From Lithodes maja (lineage: Eukaryota > Arthropoda > Malacostraca > Decapoda > Lithodidae): 64,000 nucleotides of DNA. The notes under the pieces are model-generated. The model was not told where the DNA came from. It worked only from the letters and a program-made list of their open reading frames with translations, and searched no databases. The translations under genes and the position numbers were made by a program. The stretch's first letter is position 1, and each line of letters opens with the position of its first letter. Below, in pieces: positions 22,380 through 33,690 of the stretch. The stretch is taken from contig JBAKBP010000787.1 in NCBI GenBank assembly GCA_037953745.1, forward strand, positions 124,001 to 188,000, given 5' to 3'.

Positions 22380-22787
22380 GTGCCATATTCATTCCGGCCT
22401 CTGATTCTCTTCCTACTTTCTCTTGATTTCTTGTCTGAACCACGTGGCCAACTATTTCCTCGAATGAGCTCGGTTAAGGTTTCCGTTTCCGTCGGGGCTA
22501 GCCCTTCACCACTGGGAGACTGCGTTGGCCCGACTACGGATAGGTCTTATACCAGGCTTACCCATTCCTTCTTAATGTCCCAATCACCTCGACCTCTCTG
22601 CTCCCATTGCCATGTTTAACTTTGTTTCCCACATTTTTGTTTAATGTCCTATTCTCTGGCCTGTTTACATTACTTTTCACTTTTTATCTGTTGTCTGTCG
22701 TCCACCGTCTTTTGCTGTTATTCTCTCCGAGTGCCCTTCATTTTCTATTGACCAAATAATGTCTTTCCTTACTCATCTAGGCCAGGA
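22380..22787 (+). pseudogene. I-like LINE C-terminal fragment, copy A
   Basis: Translation gives RLTHSFLMSQSPRPLCSHCH and, after a frameshift, a block around SHIFFECPIL and SIDQIMSFLTHLG (read more cleanly in copy B). A C..C..H..C finger near the C-terminus following an RLTH motif is typical of I/Jockey-type arthropod LINEs. It is cut on the right by the dispersed 45-bp motif. Not functional. Confidence 0.55.
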
Positions 22788-22832
22788 GTCTGCAGAAAAC
22801 CGATTGGCCCACACAAGGCAGATCCCTCTCAC
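22788..22832 (+). repeat. dispersed ~45-bp motif, copy 2
   Basis: GGAGTCTGCAGAAAACCGAT...GGCAGATCCCTC. Directly joins the broken LINE frame. Confidence 0.6.
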
Positions 22833-23253
22833 ACCCAATCCCAATTATAATGCCTAATATTAGGCTCAGCTCACCGACACCATGAGGACTGACCTCACCA
22901 ACACGGTCAGAGGTCAACACAATAACATGCGAGTCTTCAGAGCGCTGGCCCCTACCAGCAGATTCCCCCACACCCAACCCATCTCGTCCATATCCCTAAT
23001 TTGATCTTAATTAAAGCTCTCTATCTTTCTTGATCCAGCTATAGCACTTAGTAGCCTATTCCAACTATCTACGACTGGCAACTTTATTTATATATGAAGT
23101 TTATATTAAATGTTCATACTGTTAGGCTTACATTTCCATGTGGTTTACTCCATTTCTCTATTCGCCATTGGGAAGCTGCATTGGCCCTTTTATGGCTAGG
23201 CCATACAATGTTAAAATTTTGTCAATGACCCACTCCTCTACCCACTATTTTGG
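22833..23253. other. spacer between inverted 45-bp motifs
   Basis: No gene recognised. Contains several CAC/GTG-rich short direct repeats (ACCATGAGGACTGACC, AACACGGTCAGAGG). Confidence 0.3.
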
Positions 23254-23257
23254 TTAA

Positions 23258-23463
23258 CCCCTTGAAGCTCTGACGCGTTTTAGAAGTTTATTTTGGCTAC
23301 CATTAGACAATTTTATGCAGCTTAGGAAGGATCTGTGGGTATTAAAAGGGTAAAGGCTATTTCAATCAACCCTATTACTTCCATATGCCCTTCCTAATCT
23401 GAATAAAATCGTTTAATAATTACCAGAAAACAGAAAATAAACGCGTTTTGGAGCTTGAAAGGG
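23258..23463. mobile_element. TTAA hairpin MITE (family P2), copy A
   Basis: Flanked by TTAA (23254-23257, 23464-23467). Left end CCCCTTGAAGCTCTGACGCG pairs with the right end CGCGTTTTGGAGCTTGAAAG read in reverse. An inner pair, CTTAGGAAGGATCTG and CCTTCCTAATCTGAATAAAA, adds symmetry. TTAA targets indicate piggyBac-type mobilisation. Confidence 0.75.
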
Positions 23464-23716
23464 TTAACTTTGTTTACCAAGATTTCCTAGACTTTCCCCT
23501 CTATTCTCTAGCCCATTCACGTTAGTTTCCATTTTCGTCCTCTCCCTTTTCCTATTCGTCTTGCTGATATTCTCTCAAGTTTTCCTATTTTTCAAATGAT
23601 GGAGTAATGTCTCTCCTTCGTAACTATCTCCTCAATTATATTTAGCTTCCATTTTTTTCTGACCCGATACAGCTAGGATTCAGTGCCATATGGCCGAAGT
23701 CACTTGATGATTAGAG

Positions 23717-23760
23717 GGATCTGCCTTGTGTGGGCCAATCAACTTTCTGCAGACTCCCAT
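23717..23760 (-). repeat. dispersed ~45-bp motif, copy 3 (inverted)
   Basis: Complement of the motif at 22788-22832 with few mismatches; together they form an inverted pair about 0.9 kb apart. Confidence 0.6.
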
Positions 23761-25632
23761 TTTTTATGCTCTTATGCCAGGTGTTTAAGAATATTTGTTG
23801 TTTAATTTGCTTAATCTTTTCTGAACCGATTATTTGTCCCTAATGTTATCAAGGTAAGTGCTATTATTGACCTGGTAAATCAGTAATTGTGTATGAATTG
23901 ACCATTATTTGGTGCACAATTTCCCAGCAGGAAATTTCTGCAGCCCGAGTGTGCTAGTCCCTCAAGACAACTAAGCAACTTTTCTTGAAAAATGCATGGC
24001 TTGACTTCCAACTTATTATAAAATCATGCCATATCATAATTTCTGTACAAATATATTGGGTAAATCGAGGGTAATCCGTACATAGTTGATCTGTAAAGAA
24101 GCTTTAGTCCTTTTCATATTGAAGCTAGCTATAGCTTCACTTCATAGCCAATATAAGAAAACGGACAATGCCATTGGTCCTGTGGTAATAAGCAGTCTGT
24201 CCCCAATGACTCGGAGGGACTGACTGAGCCAGGAAGTTCATAGAAGAAACTTTCATACAATGTACTTTGGCTGCAGATAACAGCTTTTACCAAACTACAC
24301 ATTATGTGCAACAATTTCTGATCTGAGCTGATCCAGCCCTGGCCACTGGACGGTATATTTATGCTCGCATTGCCCAGGCCAGGTTACACTATGCTAGTGT
24401 TCAGAGCACTTATTGACAAACCATTAACAAATAGAAAAGCTGATAAAGCACATGAGAATGGTCACTTACTTGAGAGACAATGTAGCTCCCACATGACACC
24501 CAAGAAAAATGCTCACACACACTGATCACAGTAATTGTTTCAGAGCCATTTGGGCTTGTCTCCCTGAAGAAAACGCAAATTATCGTAAATAACCATGCAC
24601 CTGTCGCCTGTATTGAATAAAGTCCTACAGTGTTCCTATAAAGTATCACTGGCCTGTTCAAATACTTTAGGGTCCTCAGAAACCAACATTGCAGCTTTGG
24701 TGAGTACATAAAGGGATGTTTCCAATATTTTATGATTCCATGTAGTACTTCCACAACAAATTGTAAACCTGCTTGCACTGGGTTACCAGACAAGATCAAA
24801 CCAGCTAACAGATGGCGAGTTAACGGTAGAGTTCGACAGATAAATGTTATTTATGTACATTGTGACATTCATCATCCTACAACATTAACAGCCGACAGTT
24901 TTAATAACAATATTGAGGTTCTTGTATTCCTTACATGTGATCTTGTAGCTTAACATAAAGATTACATTGTATTTACATTAGTCAACCCATGATCTGCTAA
25001 TATATGGACAAAATAATAGTAAAGGGAGAAATTTCCTTTGCAGTGGGACAGTATATGAAGGGTTATTTTTACATGTTTAAATACCGTGTTTTCCGTGAGG
25101 CCTACGCACTTTTTGGGTTAAGTAAGTAATTACCGTATTGTCATGTGACTTATTATTTATGTATAACGGTTTAAAGATATTTAGTTGTCGTGTCACCAAT
25201 GTGCATTATTGTGCTAACTTAATTTCGTTTGAGGTTCACTTATGCATACTATAGATATTATCAACTAATTGTTCGTGCCCATTACATAAACAACTGTTCA
25301 CTTTTTTGCATTAATATACTCCGTACCCTGTACAACCTCTCACGTCATCAAGGTTTTCACGTCAGAACAATTTAACATGTGGGCCTACATTTTGATTTGA
25401 CATGATTCTTAAAGTAATATTTACATGAAATCTTAAGATCAGATCAACATGTGCCTTTGACGTAAGCCATTTTTATTTGTTTAATGTTAATACTACGTGT
25501 TGTTTACAACATTGTTAAGGTTTTCACATAACATGTTTTTGTCATCAGAACATTTATAAACATTATAAGTTAATGTGAAGGGCACATCATATTTACATAA
25601 AATATATATATTTTTTTTCAAATATAACTTCC
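23761..25632. other. non-coding DNA up to the contig end
   Basis: Only short frames that differ between copies A and B, so no gene is supported. The last ~300 bases contain ACGT-bearing phrases (TTTTCACGTCAG, AATACTACGTGTTG) that foreshadow the satellite after 40690. Confidence 0.4.
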
Positions 25633-25832
25633 NNNNNNNNNNNNNNNNNNNNNNNNNNNNNNNNNNNNNNNNNNNNNNNNNNNNNNNNNNNNNNNNNNNN
25701 NNNNNNNNNNNNNNNNNNNNNNNNNNNNNNNNNNNNNNNNNNNNNNNNNNNNNNNNNNNNNNNNNNNNNNNNNNNNNNNNNNNNNNNNNNNNNNNNNNNN
25801 NNNNNNNNNNNNNNNNNNNNNNNNNNNNNNNN
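25633..25832. other. assembly gap of 200 N
   Basis: Exactly 200 unknown bases, a conventional scaffold gap size and not a measured length. Confidence 0.99.
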
Positions 25833-26232
25833 GTTGCTGTAGCTCTTGATTGTTTTTCCTTGATGATTGTCTTTCCCCCCCTCTCCACACTTCACTGCCC
25901 CTTCTTCCCCTCACTCTCCTTCTCCACCTCACTCTCCTTCTCCACCTCACTCTCCTTCTCCATCTTACTGTTTTTCTCCACCTCACTTTCCTTCTCCATC
26001 TTACTGTCCTTCTCCACCTCACTGTAGACTTAGATCTCGTAATTTGCCCATAGAATTCGGAAATTGCCTAGATATATGGACACCTGTTCGACAGACCACG
26101 TGGGCCCTCGGAGTTTTCCCCTTACATCTCGTAATTTGCCGAGATCTGCGGCGAACTTTCCGAGAGGCCGATGCCATTCCGAGAAGTGCGGGTTTCCGAG
26201 TAAAAAGAGTCCGAGATAATGGGGGTTTACTG
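25833..26232. mobile_element. right end of pogo/Tigger-like element 1, copy B
   Basis: Counterpart of 10667-11066, with the right inverted end and TA at 26233-26234. The left part is missing because the contig starts inside the element. Confidence 0.7.
25909..26024 (+). repeat. 18-bp minisatellite, copy B
   Basis: Same units as at 10743-10858. Confidence 0.85.
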
Positions 26233-26724
26233 TACAATAAAAGTGTCTTCAGTCGACGTTACTTTACATATTAGGTGAATTTACAAAACATAGCGATCGT
26301 CAAATTTCCGCAGTAAAATTTGAAAGAGATGCCAGCTGTAAACAACCTCATTGCGGTATGCAAAAAATGAACATTTTACCATATAGGATAGGGTTCTGTC
26401 ACACTATATATGTCTATGTCTATCCATGTCACTACATTTTTGGTGGAAAGCACAATAAACCGATCCTGTTTGAAGCCCATATTTAGGCAAGTCAAATGAA
26501 GGTGACCTGGGGAGAATAGTAGCGTTGTGACTCCAATGACGTCACTCGGGCGTGTCGTGGTCATGTAATCAACTACTGTACTGCCCATACCTTTCTAATT
26601 ATCTTTATACCATGGCTCAAGTCGTCCTCACTATTATGTAATGCAATACAGGGAAATGAGACTTAATACAATAGGCCTAGTGTATAATTTTATTGGGTAG
26701 GGTACCAGTAGCTGTGGGGTATCA

Positions 26725-27243
26725 GGGGAGGTGTGGTGAAGTGGTAATGCCAATGTACTGGTAATCCAATGGTCCCTGGTTCAAGCCCCGAGATGTCGAT
26801 AGGAAGATATTTTTGTGATCAAATTTGTGCTGTACAGAGTATCAGTGCATTACCATAAAGATTGCCGACTCGGCAAAAAAAAAAAAAAAAAAAAAAATGT
26901 TCCTTGTACTGTTTGTGGATATTCCCATATTCAAAATATGCTATAGTGGGACAATACATAGCAAGTTAAGAGGTCAACAGGTATACATTAGGGAATGTGA
27001 AAAGGATGAGCATGGGAGGTGAGACATTGGAGCATTGGCTTAGCAGTGTCAGGAGACAGAGCTAGCTCGGCGTCATAGGTCTACGAATGCAAGACCACGT
27101 TGGCGGGTTGTATCTCAAACGTTTCCGGTGTCTCACTTCTCAGTCTGGAGTAAGACTTCAGGGCTTCACCGTGTTGTGTGGTTGACTGTTTAGGCTCAAA
27201 GGTTATGCCCGTGGGTAAAAAGTAGATATATATAGAAAAATAA
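26725..27243 (+). mobile_element. tRNA-headed SINE (family S1), copy B
   Basis: Counterpart of 11559-12080 with a slightly shorter internal A run. Its presence in both copies means the insertion predates their separation. Confidence 0.7.
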
Positions 27244-27437
27244 AGTTATGCCCATGTAGTGCATGAGTCTCACAAAGGCTGACATTTATTTTAATTAACA
27301 ATTAAAGGACAATACTGTATTGCCATTAGTGTAAGCTGATTTTAAGTTTTTATTGCAGGAACGACCAGGTTTCAACATTTCCGTGTCGTCGTTGGACGTG
27401 GAATCGGATGATGATGTTTAAACATTGGTTTGTGGTA

Positions 27438-28162
27438 GGGTAAGGTGGGGTGGATTCGCCCCGAAACGTGGTTCTTTAATAACAGCATCCAACTGAATCA
27501 GTATTCAGAAGTTTTTTTTACATAACTATTACATTCAGGCCTTCCTGCACACGTTCATATCATTTTTATGTGAAAAAACAAAACATAAAGGTTTGTAATG
27601 GGGTGGCGAAAAAAGTTAATCGCGCGGCGGATCCACCCCATAGTGAGGGCTGAAATCGCCGCTGCCATATATTATCAATGATTTCATCCTGCCGCGGCGA
27701 TTTTACCCCCAATTACTCTGCAAAAGTAACAATTAAGATGTTTTATTATGATATTGATATAATCCAAGTATTTTTGTATAAAACTGTAGACCTAGGAGTA
27801 TTATAAAATTATAAATTATATAATTATAAATTTTTGCCTGAAACAAAGAGAAAGAGAGTTAGTTTCCACTTAGACATCATAAACAACCATCTTGTAACAC
27901 AGGTGGGAGAGGTAAGGTCGCCGCCACGAAAAATGCTTACGACCGCTTACATATTTTTCAGGTTGTAAAATTAGGAAAAAATATTTGTCTTCGTTAAATA
28001 AATGACAACTATGCATGTTTGTGTTCTATCATCATCTACACATACTATAAACATACCTAGAATCAATTCCATACATATTTGGATTTATGACCAATTTTTT
28101 TGGACAAGTATCTACGGTCGGTCGGCGAATCCACCCCAAGGCGATTCCACCCCGCCTTACCC
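27438..28162. mobile_element. 725-bp TA MITE, copy B
   Basis: Same ends and TA target (27436-27437, 28163-28164) as the MITE at 12273-12997, with identical length. Confidence 0.8.
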
Positions 28163-29213
28163 TACCGAGAATATAATTATGTTTATTTTAATTCATAGTA
28201 AATGTTAATTACTTATCGATATTTTAGGAGATTTTTTTTTTAAATATTGGTATTTTATTTAAATAGTTTAACGAAAAACATTGGTTTGTGGTACCGAAAA
28301 TATAATTATGTTTATTTTAATTCATCATTTGAAAAATATCAATTAGTTTAGCCTAAGCAGAATGTTATTTTTATTATTATTTTCTACAGTAAACCCTCGC
28401 TATCTCGGATAATTGGGGGGAGACCACTTCCGAGATGTCCGAAGTCCGACTTATGTCCGACTTAAGAGAGGGAAAATTCCGAATTAGAAGAGGAAAGTCC
28501 GCATCACCAGAGATTTTTTTTTTTTTTTTTTCATATCTATCTATTTAATGCATCTATCTCCCTTATACATATATATATATAACTATGTCTTATTTCGTCT
28601 TTTTTAATCTATGAATCAATTCTAATACGATGGAATTGAAAACAATATTACCCTTCTAACACACAAATAATAAAATGAAAAAGAGAGTAAATAAAAATTT
28701 CTCCTTTGTCTTTCAGAAACATAAGTCCGTCTCGTATATGTTAGTATTTTATTGCTTGCTCGCCCCTAGCCACTCTCTCTCCATATATTTATCTCTCTAA
28801 TGCATCTAACTAACTCCCTTATACATTAACATAACTATGTCTTATTTGGACTTTTGTAATCTATAAATCATTTCTAATGCGATGGAATCGAAAAGAATAT
28901 TATCCTTCTAGCACACACATAATAACATGAAAAAGAGAGTCAATATAAAAGTCTAACCTAACCTAAAGGTTAGGTTAGGTGAGGTTAGGATTTAAAACTG
29001 TGGTCTCATTCTGTCTTCTCTTTGCCGCACCATACGGTACGGTAAAATATGCGCGAGTTTAGCTGAGTTAGCCATTAAATAGGCAGCGCGGAACCGTTCT
29101 CACCAGTGGTGCCGAACCATAATTCAGTTGGGCTATATGCGGCCGGGACGGGGAGGGGATGGAGTAGGCCTACAGCGGCGTTTTTTTGTTTTTTTAAATG
29201 TGAAATTTATCAT

Positions 29214-32200
29214 CTATCTATATGCTCTGACCCAATCCCCATTTTGGGGGTAGCCGACTCAAGACAGAGCAAGAACAGGGAAAACACAAAAACAACATAA
29301 AAAAAAAAAAAAATAAAAAAAATAAACACAGATAAAAAGCACAAACTCACACACATCCAGGTCACCCAGGAGAAGACCCAGAGACCAGGGTTACCAAGGT
29401 CGCTCCAGCACTCCTCCAGCCCCTGACCACCCGGAGAGGTTCCGATCTCGGCAGGCAGACATGCAGCGGAGCCAAAGCCACAAGCCCTCCCACCACACTT
29501 CCAGGCACACCCTTCATATTAATCGTCCCCCCGGGCCAGGCGCCTGATGGACTATTATCTAGTCGAACTTGCGCCCGACCCCTTACTCCAAATGACCACG
29601 TGTTCACTCAACTATTCACAAGCATTCTCCATTCACTCCTGTCCACCACCACTTCCCCTGCCTGATCTATAGTCATTCCTCTATCATCCAAAGCCTTTCT
29701 TACACAGTCTCTCCATCTCAATGGGGGTCTTCCTGCCCTTCTATCTCCCCTTGTACCTGACTCACAGATTCTCTTTGGAAGCCTTTCATCTCCCATTCGT
29801 TCAACATGACCATACCAGCTCAGCACCCTTCTGTCCACTCTCCTACGTATCTCTTCATTCCTCAATCTGTCTCTACGAGTAACTCCACACATACTCCTCA
29901 AGCAGCTCATCTCCATCACATCCAGCCCTCTTTTCTCCTTTTTCTTCAGAGCCCATGTCTCAGCCCCATACATCACTGTTGGCACAACAATTCCTTGATA
30001 CAGTGCACTTTTTACTTTCACTCCGAGATTTCTCGTCTTCCACATACTTCCCATTGCTCCGAAAACCTTCCTTCCTTCACACACTCTCTGTTTTACCTCC
30101 ACTTCCATACCTCCACTCCTGCTTATCGTTCCTCCTAGATATTTAAAACACTCTACTTGTTCCAATATTTCCCCATCCAGCCTCACATCTAGATTCACCC
30201 TATGCTCTCCCCTATTACACACCATTACTTTACTTTTATTGACATTCACCTTCAGTTTCCTCCTTCCACAAACCACACCAAACTCTTTGACTGCCCGCTG
30301 CAGTTTCTCATCAGAATCCGCCACCAATGCTGTGTCATCAGCGAACAGCAACTGATTCAACTCCCAATCTCTACCATTCTTTCCTACTAAACCCAATCCT
30401 CTTCCCATAGTTCTCCTTTTCACCTCCCTCACCACACCATCCATAAACATATTAAACAGCCATGGTGACATTACACAACCCTGTCGCAAACCTACCTTTA
30501 CCTCAAACCATTCACTCAACTCACAATTTCCTACTCTCACACATGCTCTGCTCCCTTCATAAAAACTCTTAACTGCTTCTAACAAATTTCCTCCTATTTC
30601 ATAAATCCTTAACACCTTCCACATTGCTTCACGGTCCACACGATCATACGCTTTTTCCAAGTCCATAAAAGCCCAAAATATCTCCTTATGCTTCTCTAAA
30701 TACTTCTCGCATAACATCTGATCCACGCACCCTCTTCCCCTCCTAAAACCGCACTGTTCTTCTCCTATTGCAACTTCCGTACACTTTATTATCCTCTCTA
30801 TCAACACCCTGCCATACAGCTTTCCAACCACTGACAATAAACTAATACCTCTATAACTTGAACACTCCTGCCGATCTCCCTTCCCCTTGTACAACGGCAC
30901 AATACATGCACTCTTCCAGTCTATTGGTACCATTGACACAACAAAGCACACATTGAAAAGTCTCACCAACCAATCTATTATCACATCTCCACCCTTCTTT
31001 ATACACTCCACAGCAATACCATCCAAACCTTCTGCTTTTCCCGCTCTCATTTGTTTCACTGCTTCTTTCACCTCATTTTCCTCAATCCTTTCATCCATTC
31101 CCTGCCACCTGGGTGGCCTGGGTAACCTATCTCCATCCACCTCTGCTTCAATCACTGCTTCTCTTCCATCTCTTGTATTTAACAAAGATTCAAAATACTC
31201 GGCATATCTTTTCCTCACTTTAACTGGTTCCACTAGTAATTCTCCATTTTCATCTTTCACTGACTCTTCCCTCTTTTGTCCTCCTTTCCTTACTTTATTT
31301 ACCTCCTTCCAGAACATCTTCTTTCGTTCTTCAAAATTCTCACTCAGCCTTTGGCCCCACCTTTCGTTTGCATCTTTTTTCGCTTCTCTAATTTTCCGTT
31401 TTGCCTCTCTCCTTTTATCCTTGTACCTCTCCCATACCTCAACACTACCATCCTGTAAAACCCTCTCAAAACACTGTCTCTTCTCCTCAACTGCCTTTCT
31501 CACCATATCATTCCACCACTCGCTTCCCTTCCTGATACCTCTGCCTCCTACTTTCCTTTTGCCGCATACTACCTCTGCACTTGCTTTCACTCCTTCCTTA
31601 TACTGTTGCCATTCAACCTCTACTTCTCTCTCTTCCATCTCTCTCACTTCCATCCACTTTTCATTTAGTCTTTCCTTGTACTCCCTCTCTTTTTCACTCT
31701 TCTCTAACTCACTAACTTTTATTACCTCTCTTACTTCACGCTTGTCTCTTATTCTCCTGTAACTCTTAACTCTTAGCTTTCCCTCCACCAGGTAATGATC
31801 TGACATACCCTCCGCCTCACCTCTCACATCCAGCAGTCTACACAATCTTTCCCTTGTCACCAGCACATAATCCATCAATGCCCTCTCTACAATCTCTCCC
31901 CTCACAAGTCTATGCCAGGTGTACTTGTGTATACGCCTTTTTTTGAAGAACGTATTACCTACACTCAATCTACACTCTTCACATACATTTTTCAGTCTTT
32001 CTCCACTCTCGTTTACACCATCCACACCAAAACTACCGATGACTCCCTCAACAGGCTCATTTCCTACCCTAGCATTTAGGTCCCCTAAAACTATAACATT
32101 TTCATTTTCATCAAACCCTTGTAGACAATCTCTCAAATCCTCCCAGAAACCCTCTACCTCGTCTAACTCTCTTTCACTTCCTGGTCCATACGCACTTACA

Positions 32201-32429
32201 AAAACCCACCTTTCACCCTTAAACCGCATTCTCACCCACATTAGCCTTGATGACACCTCTTTCCACTCTTTTATAAACTCTCTCAACTCCTCCTTCACAA
32301 TAATAGCCACTCCTTCTTTCCCCCTGACTCCCTCGTCTACTCCAGACTTTCTACCTATCACGTTTCCAAAATCCACTTCTCCCTCTCCTTTCATCTTTGT
32401 TTCATTCAGTGCAAGGACATCATACATCC
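29214..32429 (-). mobile_element. RTE-like LINE 2, copy B, with 12-bp target duplication
   Basis: GAAATTTATCAT flanks at 29202-29213 and 32430-32441. The 5' truncation is two bases before the first ATG of the open frame, so the frame starts at the very edge of the element. 3' UTR at about 29220-29607, ending in a GATA-type tail next to GTCAGAGCATATAGATAGAT. The 3' UTR matches the solo copy at 47207-47573. Confidence 0.9.
29608..32427 (-). CDS. RTE-like endonuclease-reverse transcriptase, open frame of 939 codons
   Basis: This is the enzyme for target-primed reverse transcription of the element. Endonuclease motifs: NETK (residues 8-11), GDLNAR (115-120) and SDH (209-211); the usual N-terminal strand with the first catalytic Asn is missing through 5' truncation. 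A lysine/glutamate-rich linker spans about 220-390. RT motifs: PLYKGKGD (511-518), GFRRGRGCVDQM (560-571), motif A MDLEKAYD (588-595), motif B LRQGCVMSP (648-656) and motif C FADD (695-698). The C-terminus has RVLSWYGHVERM and GRPPLRWRD, as in RTE/BovB-type proteins often annotated as craniofacial development protein 2-like. Between CVDQM and motif A it is about five residues shorter than RTE-like LINE 1. The truncated endonuclease makes autonomous activity unlikely. Confidence 0.9.
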   Translation of the reverse strand: MYDVLALNETKMKGEGEVDFGNVIGRKSGVDEGVRGKEGVAIIVKEELREFIKEWKEVSSRLMWVRMRFKGERWVFVSAYGPGSERELDEVEGFWEDLRDCLQGFDENENVIVLGDLNARVGNEPVEGVIGSFGVDGVNESGERLKNVCEECRLSVGNTFFKKRRIHKYTWHRLVRGEIVERALMDYVLVTRERLCRLLDVRGEAEGMSDHYLVEGKLRVKSYRRIRDKREVREVIKVSELEKSEKEREYKERLNEKWMEVREMEEREVEVEWQQYKEGVKASAEVVCGKRKVGGRGIRKGSEWWNDMVRKAVEEKRQCFERVLQDGSVEVWERYKDKRREAKRKIREAKKDANERWGQRLSENFEERKKMFWKEVNKVRKGGQKREESVKDENGELLVEPVKVRKRYAEYFESLLNTRDGREAVIEAEVDGDRLPRPPRWQGMDERIEENEVKEAVKQMRAGKAEGLDGIAVECIKKGGDVIIDWLVRLFNVCFVVSMVPIDWKSACIVPLYKGKGDRQECSSYRGISLLSVVGKLYGRVLIERIIKCTEVAIGEEQCGFRRGRGCVDQMLCEKYLEKHKEIFWAFMDLEKAYDRVDREAMWKVLRIYEIGGNLLEAVKSFYEGSRACVRVGNCELSEWFEVKVGLRQGCVMSPWLFNMFMDGVVREVKRRTMGRGLGLVGKNGRDWELNQLLFADDTALVADSDEKLQRAVKEFGVVCGRRKLKVNVNKSKVMVCNRGEHRVNLDVRLDGEILEQVECFKYLGGTISRSGGMEVEVKQRVCEGRKVFGAMGSMWKTRNLGVKVKSALYQGIVVPTVMYGAETWALKKKEKRGLDVMEMSCLRSMCGVTRRDRLRNEEIRRRVDRRVLSWYGHVERMGDERLPKRICESGTRGDRRAGRPPLRWRDCVRKALDDRGMTIDQAGEVVVDRSEWRMLVNS

Positions 32430-32707
32430 GAAATTTATCATATTAATGACAAATACTACCCTTATTATGTTTTCAGGGATAGTACAGCACATAGTAATTA
32501 ATATTGGCACAATAATTAAAAGGCACAAGCTTCAATTCATCCTAAAATCACTTAAAACCGAGTGATAGAACATTGTAAACCGGACACAAATCCCGTCCAA
32601 CTCGGAAATTGCCGAGATATACAGGGACATCTCCGAGAGGCCTATGCCATTCCGAGAAGTGCGGGTTTCCGACAATTAGAGGTCCGAAATGGCGAGGGGT
32701 TACTGTA

Positions 32708-33080
32708 TTTCTTCTATAACAATATAATTTTGTATTCTAACCTCGTCTATGCGTATGAATAGATTGAAATTCCTCCTTTTCTACTTGGTGATGCGGTATT
32801 TTTTGTATAATTTGGTCAACTGGTAATTTTGTTTAATATTTAATTTATTATTTGAACTTGTTATGCGGTAATTCATATTCTTAATTGTGGATTGTACGGT
32901 CGCTCTAGTTGTCACGAGAGTAGATTCTTTCCTCTTGGATTATACGGTGGTGTAGTTGTCACATGATTAGATCCTTTCCATTTGGATTATACGGTCGCTC
33001 TGATTACACCTTACAGTATATACTTGAATAAGTGTTTTGTAATAAGTGTACTGTATGTAGGTATATAATATATATATAGG
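32708..33080. repeat. AT-rich spacer with ~59-bp direct repeats, copy B
   Basis: Counterpart of 17563-17929. Confidence 0.5.
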
Positions 33081-33690
33081 TTTAAATTATGCAAGGAGAT
33101 ACCCCTACTTTATTTGATAGTTGTTGTTGTTGTTGTTCCCAAAGCTGCCTGGCCGAACAGCCCCAAGGCCCCGAGCAAGGCCAAGGCCATAACCGAGCGC
33201 CCCCACAGAACCCTCCCTGCCGACCACAATAAAGCCTGGGTGACCGAAGCCACTCCATGGCGGGGAGCTGAGGAGGGTGCAAAAACTCCCGGGAAACCAA
33301 AGCCCCACCCAAGGCCCTGTGCCCCTCAGCAATTATGAAGAGAAAGTAGAGGGACAAACGAAAAATGTGACGCTTTGGCTTCCAATCTTGGTAGATGGGA
33401 GGTCAATCCACGGAAGAGACGCCGTCACTTGAGATCTAGAAAATATATAAGTAAAAGGAACAGTCAGAGTAAGCTATGGGTATGGCAGAGTTCGCTCAGT
33501 TCTCATTCTGATAGACCAGCCCATCACCATTACTTAATTACTTATCGATATTTTAGGAGATTTTTGACAAAAAACATATAAATAATTAATAAGCATGGTG
33601 TAATGTTATTAAAATCTCTTAAAATATCGATAAGTAATTAACATTTACTATCAAATAAAGTAGGGGTATCTCCTTACATAATTGAAACCT
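33078..33690. repeat. nested inverted repeats, copy B
   Basis: Counterpart of 17930-18543, with the same two inverted pairs (AGGAGATACCCCTACTTTAT and TTACTTATCGATATTTTAGG). Confidence 0.75.
33121..33338 (-). mobile_element. short LINE-derived element, copy B
   Basis: Counterpart of 17974-18190. Here the 3' end reads GGCTGTTCGGCCAGGCAGCT, identical to the 2A LINE, so the one-base loss in copy A is secondary or an error. Confidence 0.55.

Larger units (their letters stand above)
10667..25632 (+). repeat. 15-kb direct duplicate, copy A (contig end)
   Basis: Matches 25833-40641 base for base over long stretches, in the same order and orientation. Copy A stops exactly at a 200-N gap, and copy B starts exactly after it. 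Visible differences are a ~584-bp SINE insertion only here, nine instead of 24 units of a 31-bp minisatellite, and scattered small indels. The most likely reading is two haplotypes of one locus placed in tandem. Confidence 0.95.
28387..32705. mobile_element. pogo/Tigger-like element 2, copy B
   Basis: Same inverted ends and TA flanks (28385-28386, 32706-32707) as 13223-17560, with the RTE-like LINE nested inside. Confidence 0.7.

Noticed and set aside
24410..24799. 129-codon minus-strand frame
   Set aside because: The matching frame in copy B (39544-39804) is shifted and shortened, so it is not under protein constraint; no motif is seen.
25493..26053. frames reading through the N gap
   Set aside because: They are joined across unknown bases and mean nothing.
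30887..31762. 291-codon plus-strand frame rich in Ser, Phe and Leu
   Set aside because: Antisense shadow of the purine-rich RTE coding strand.
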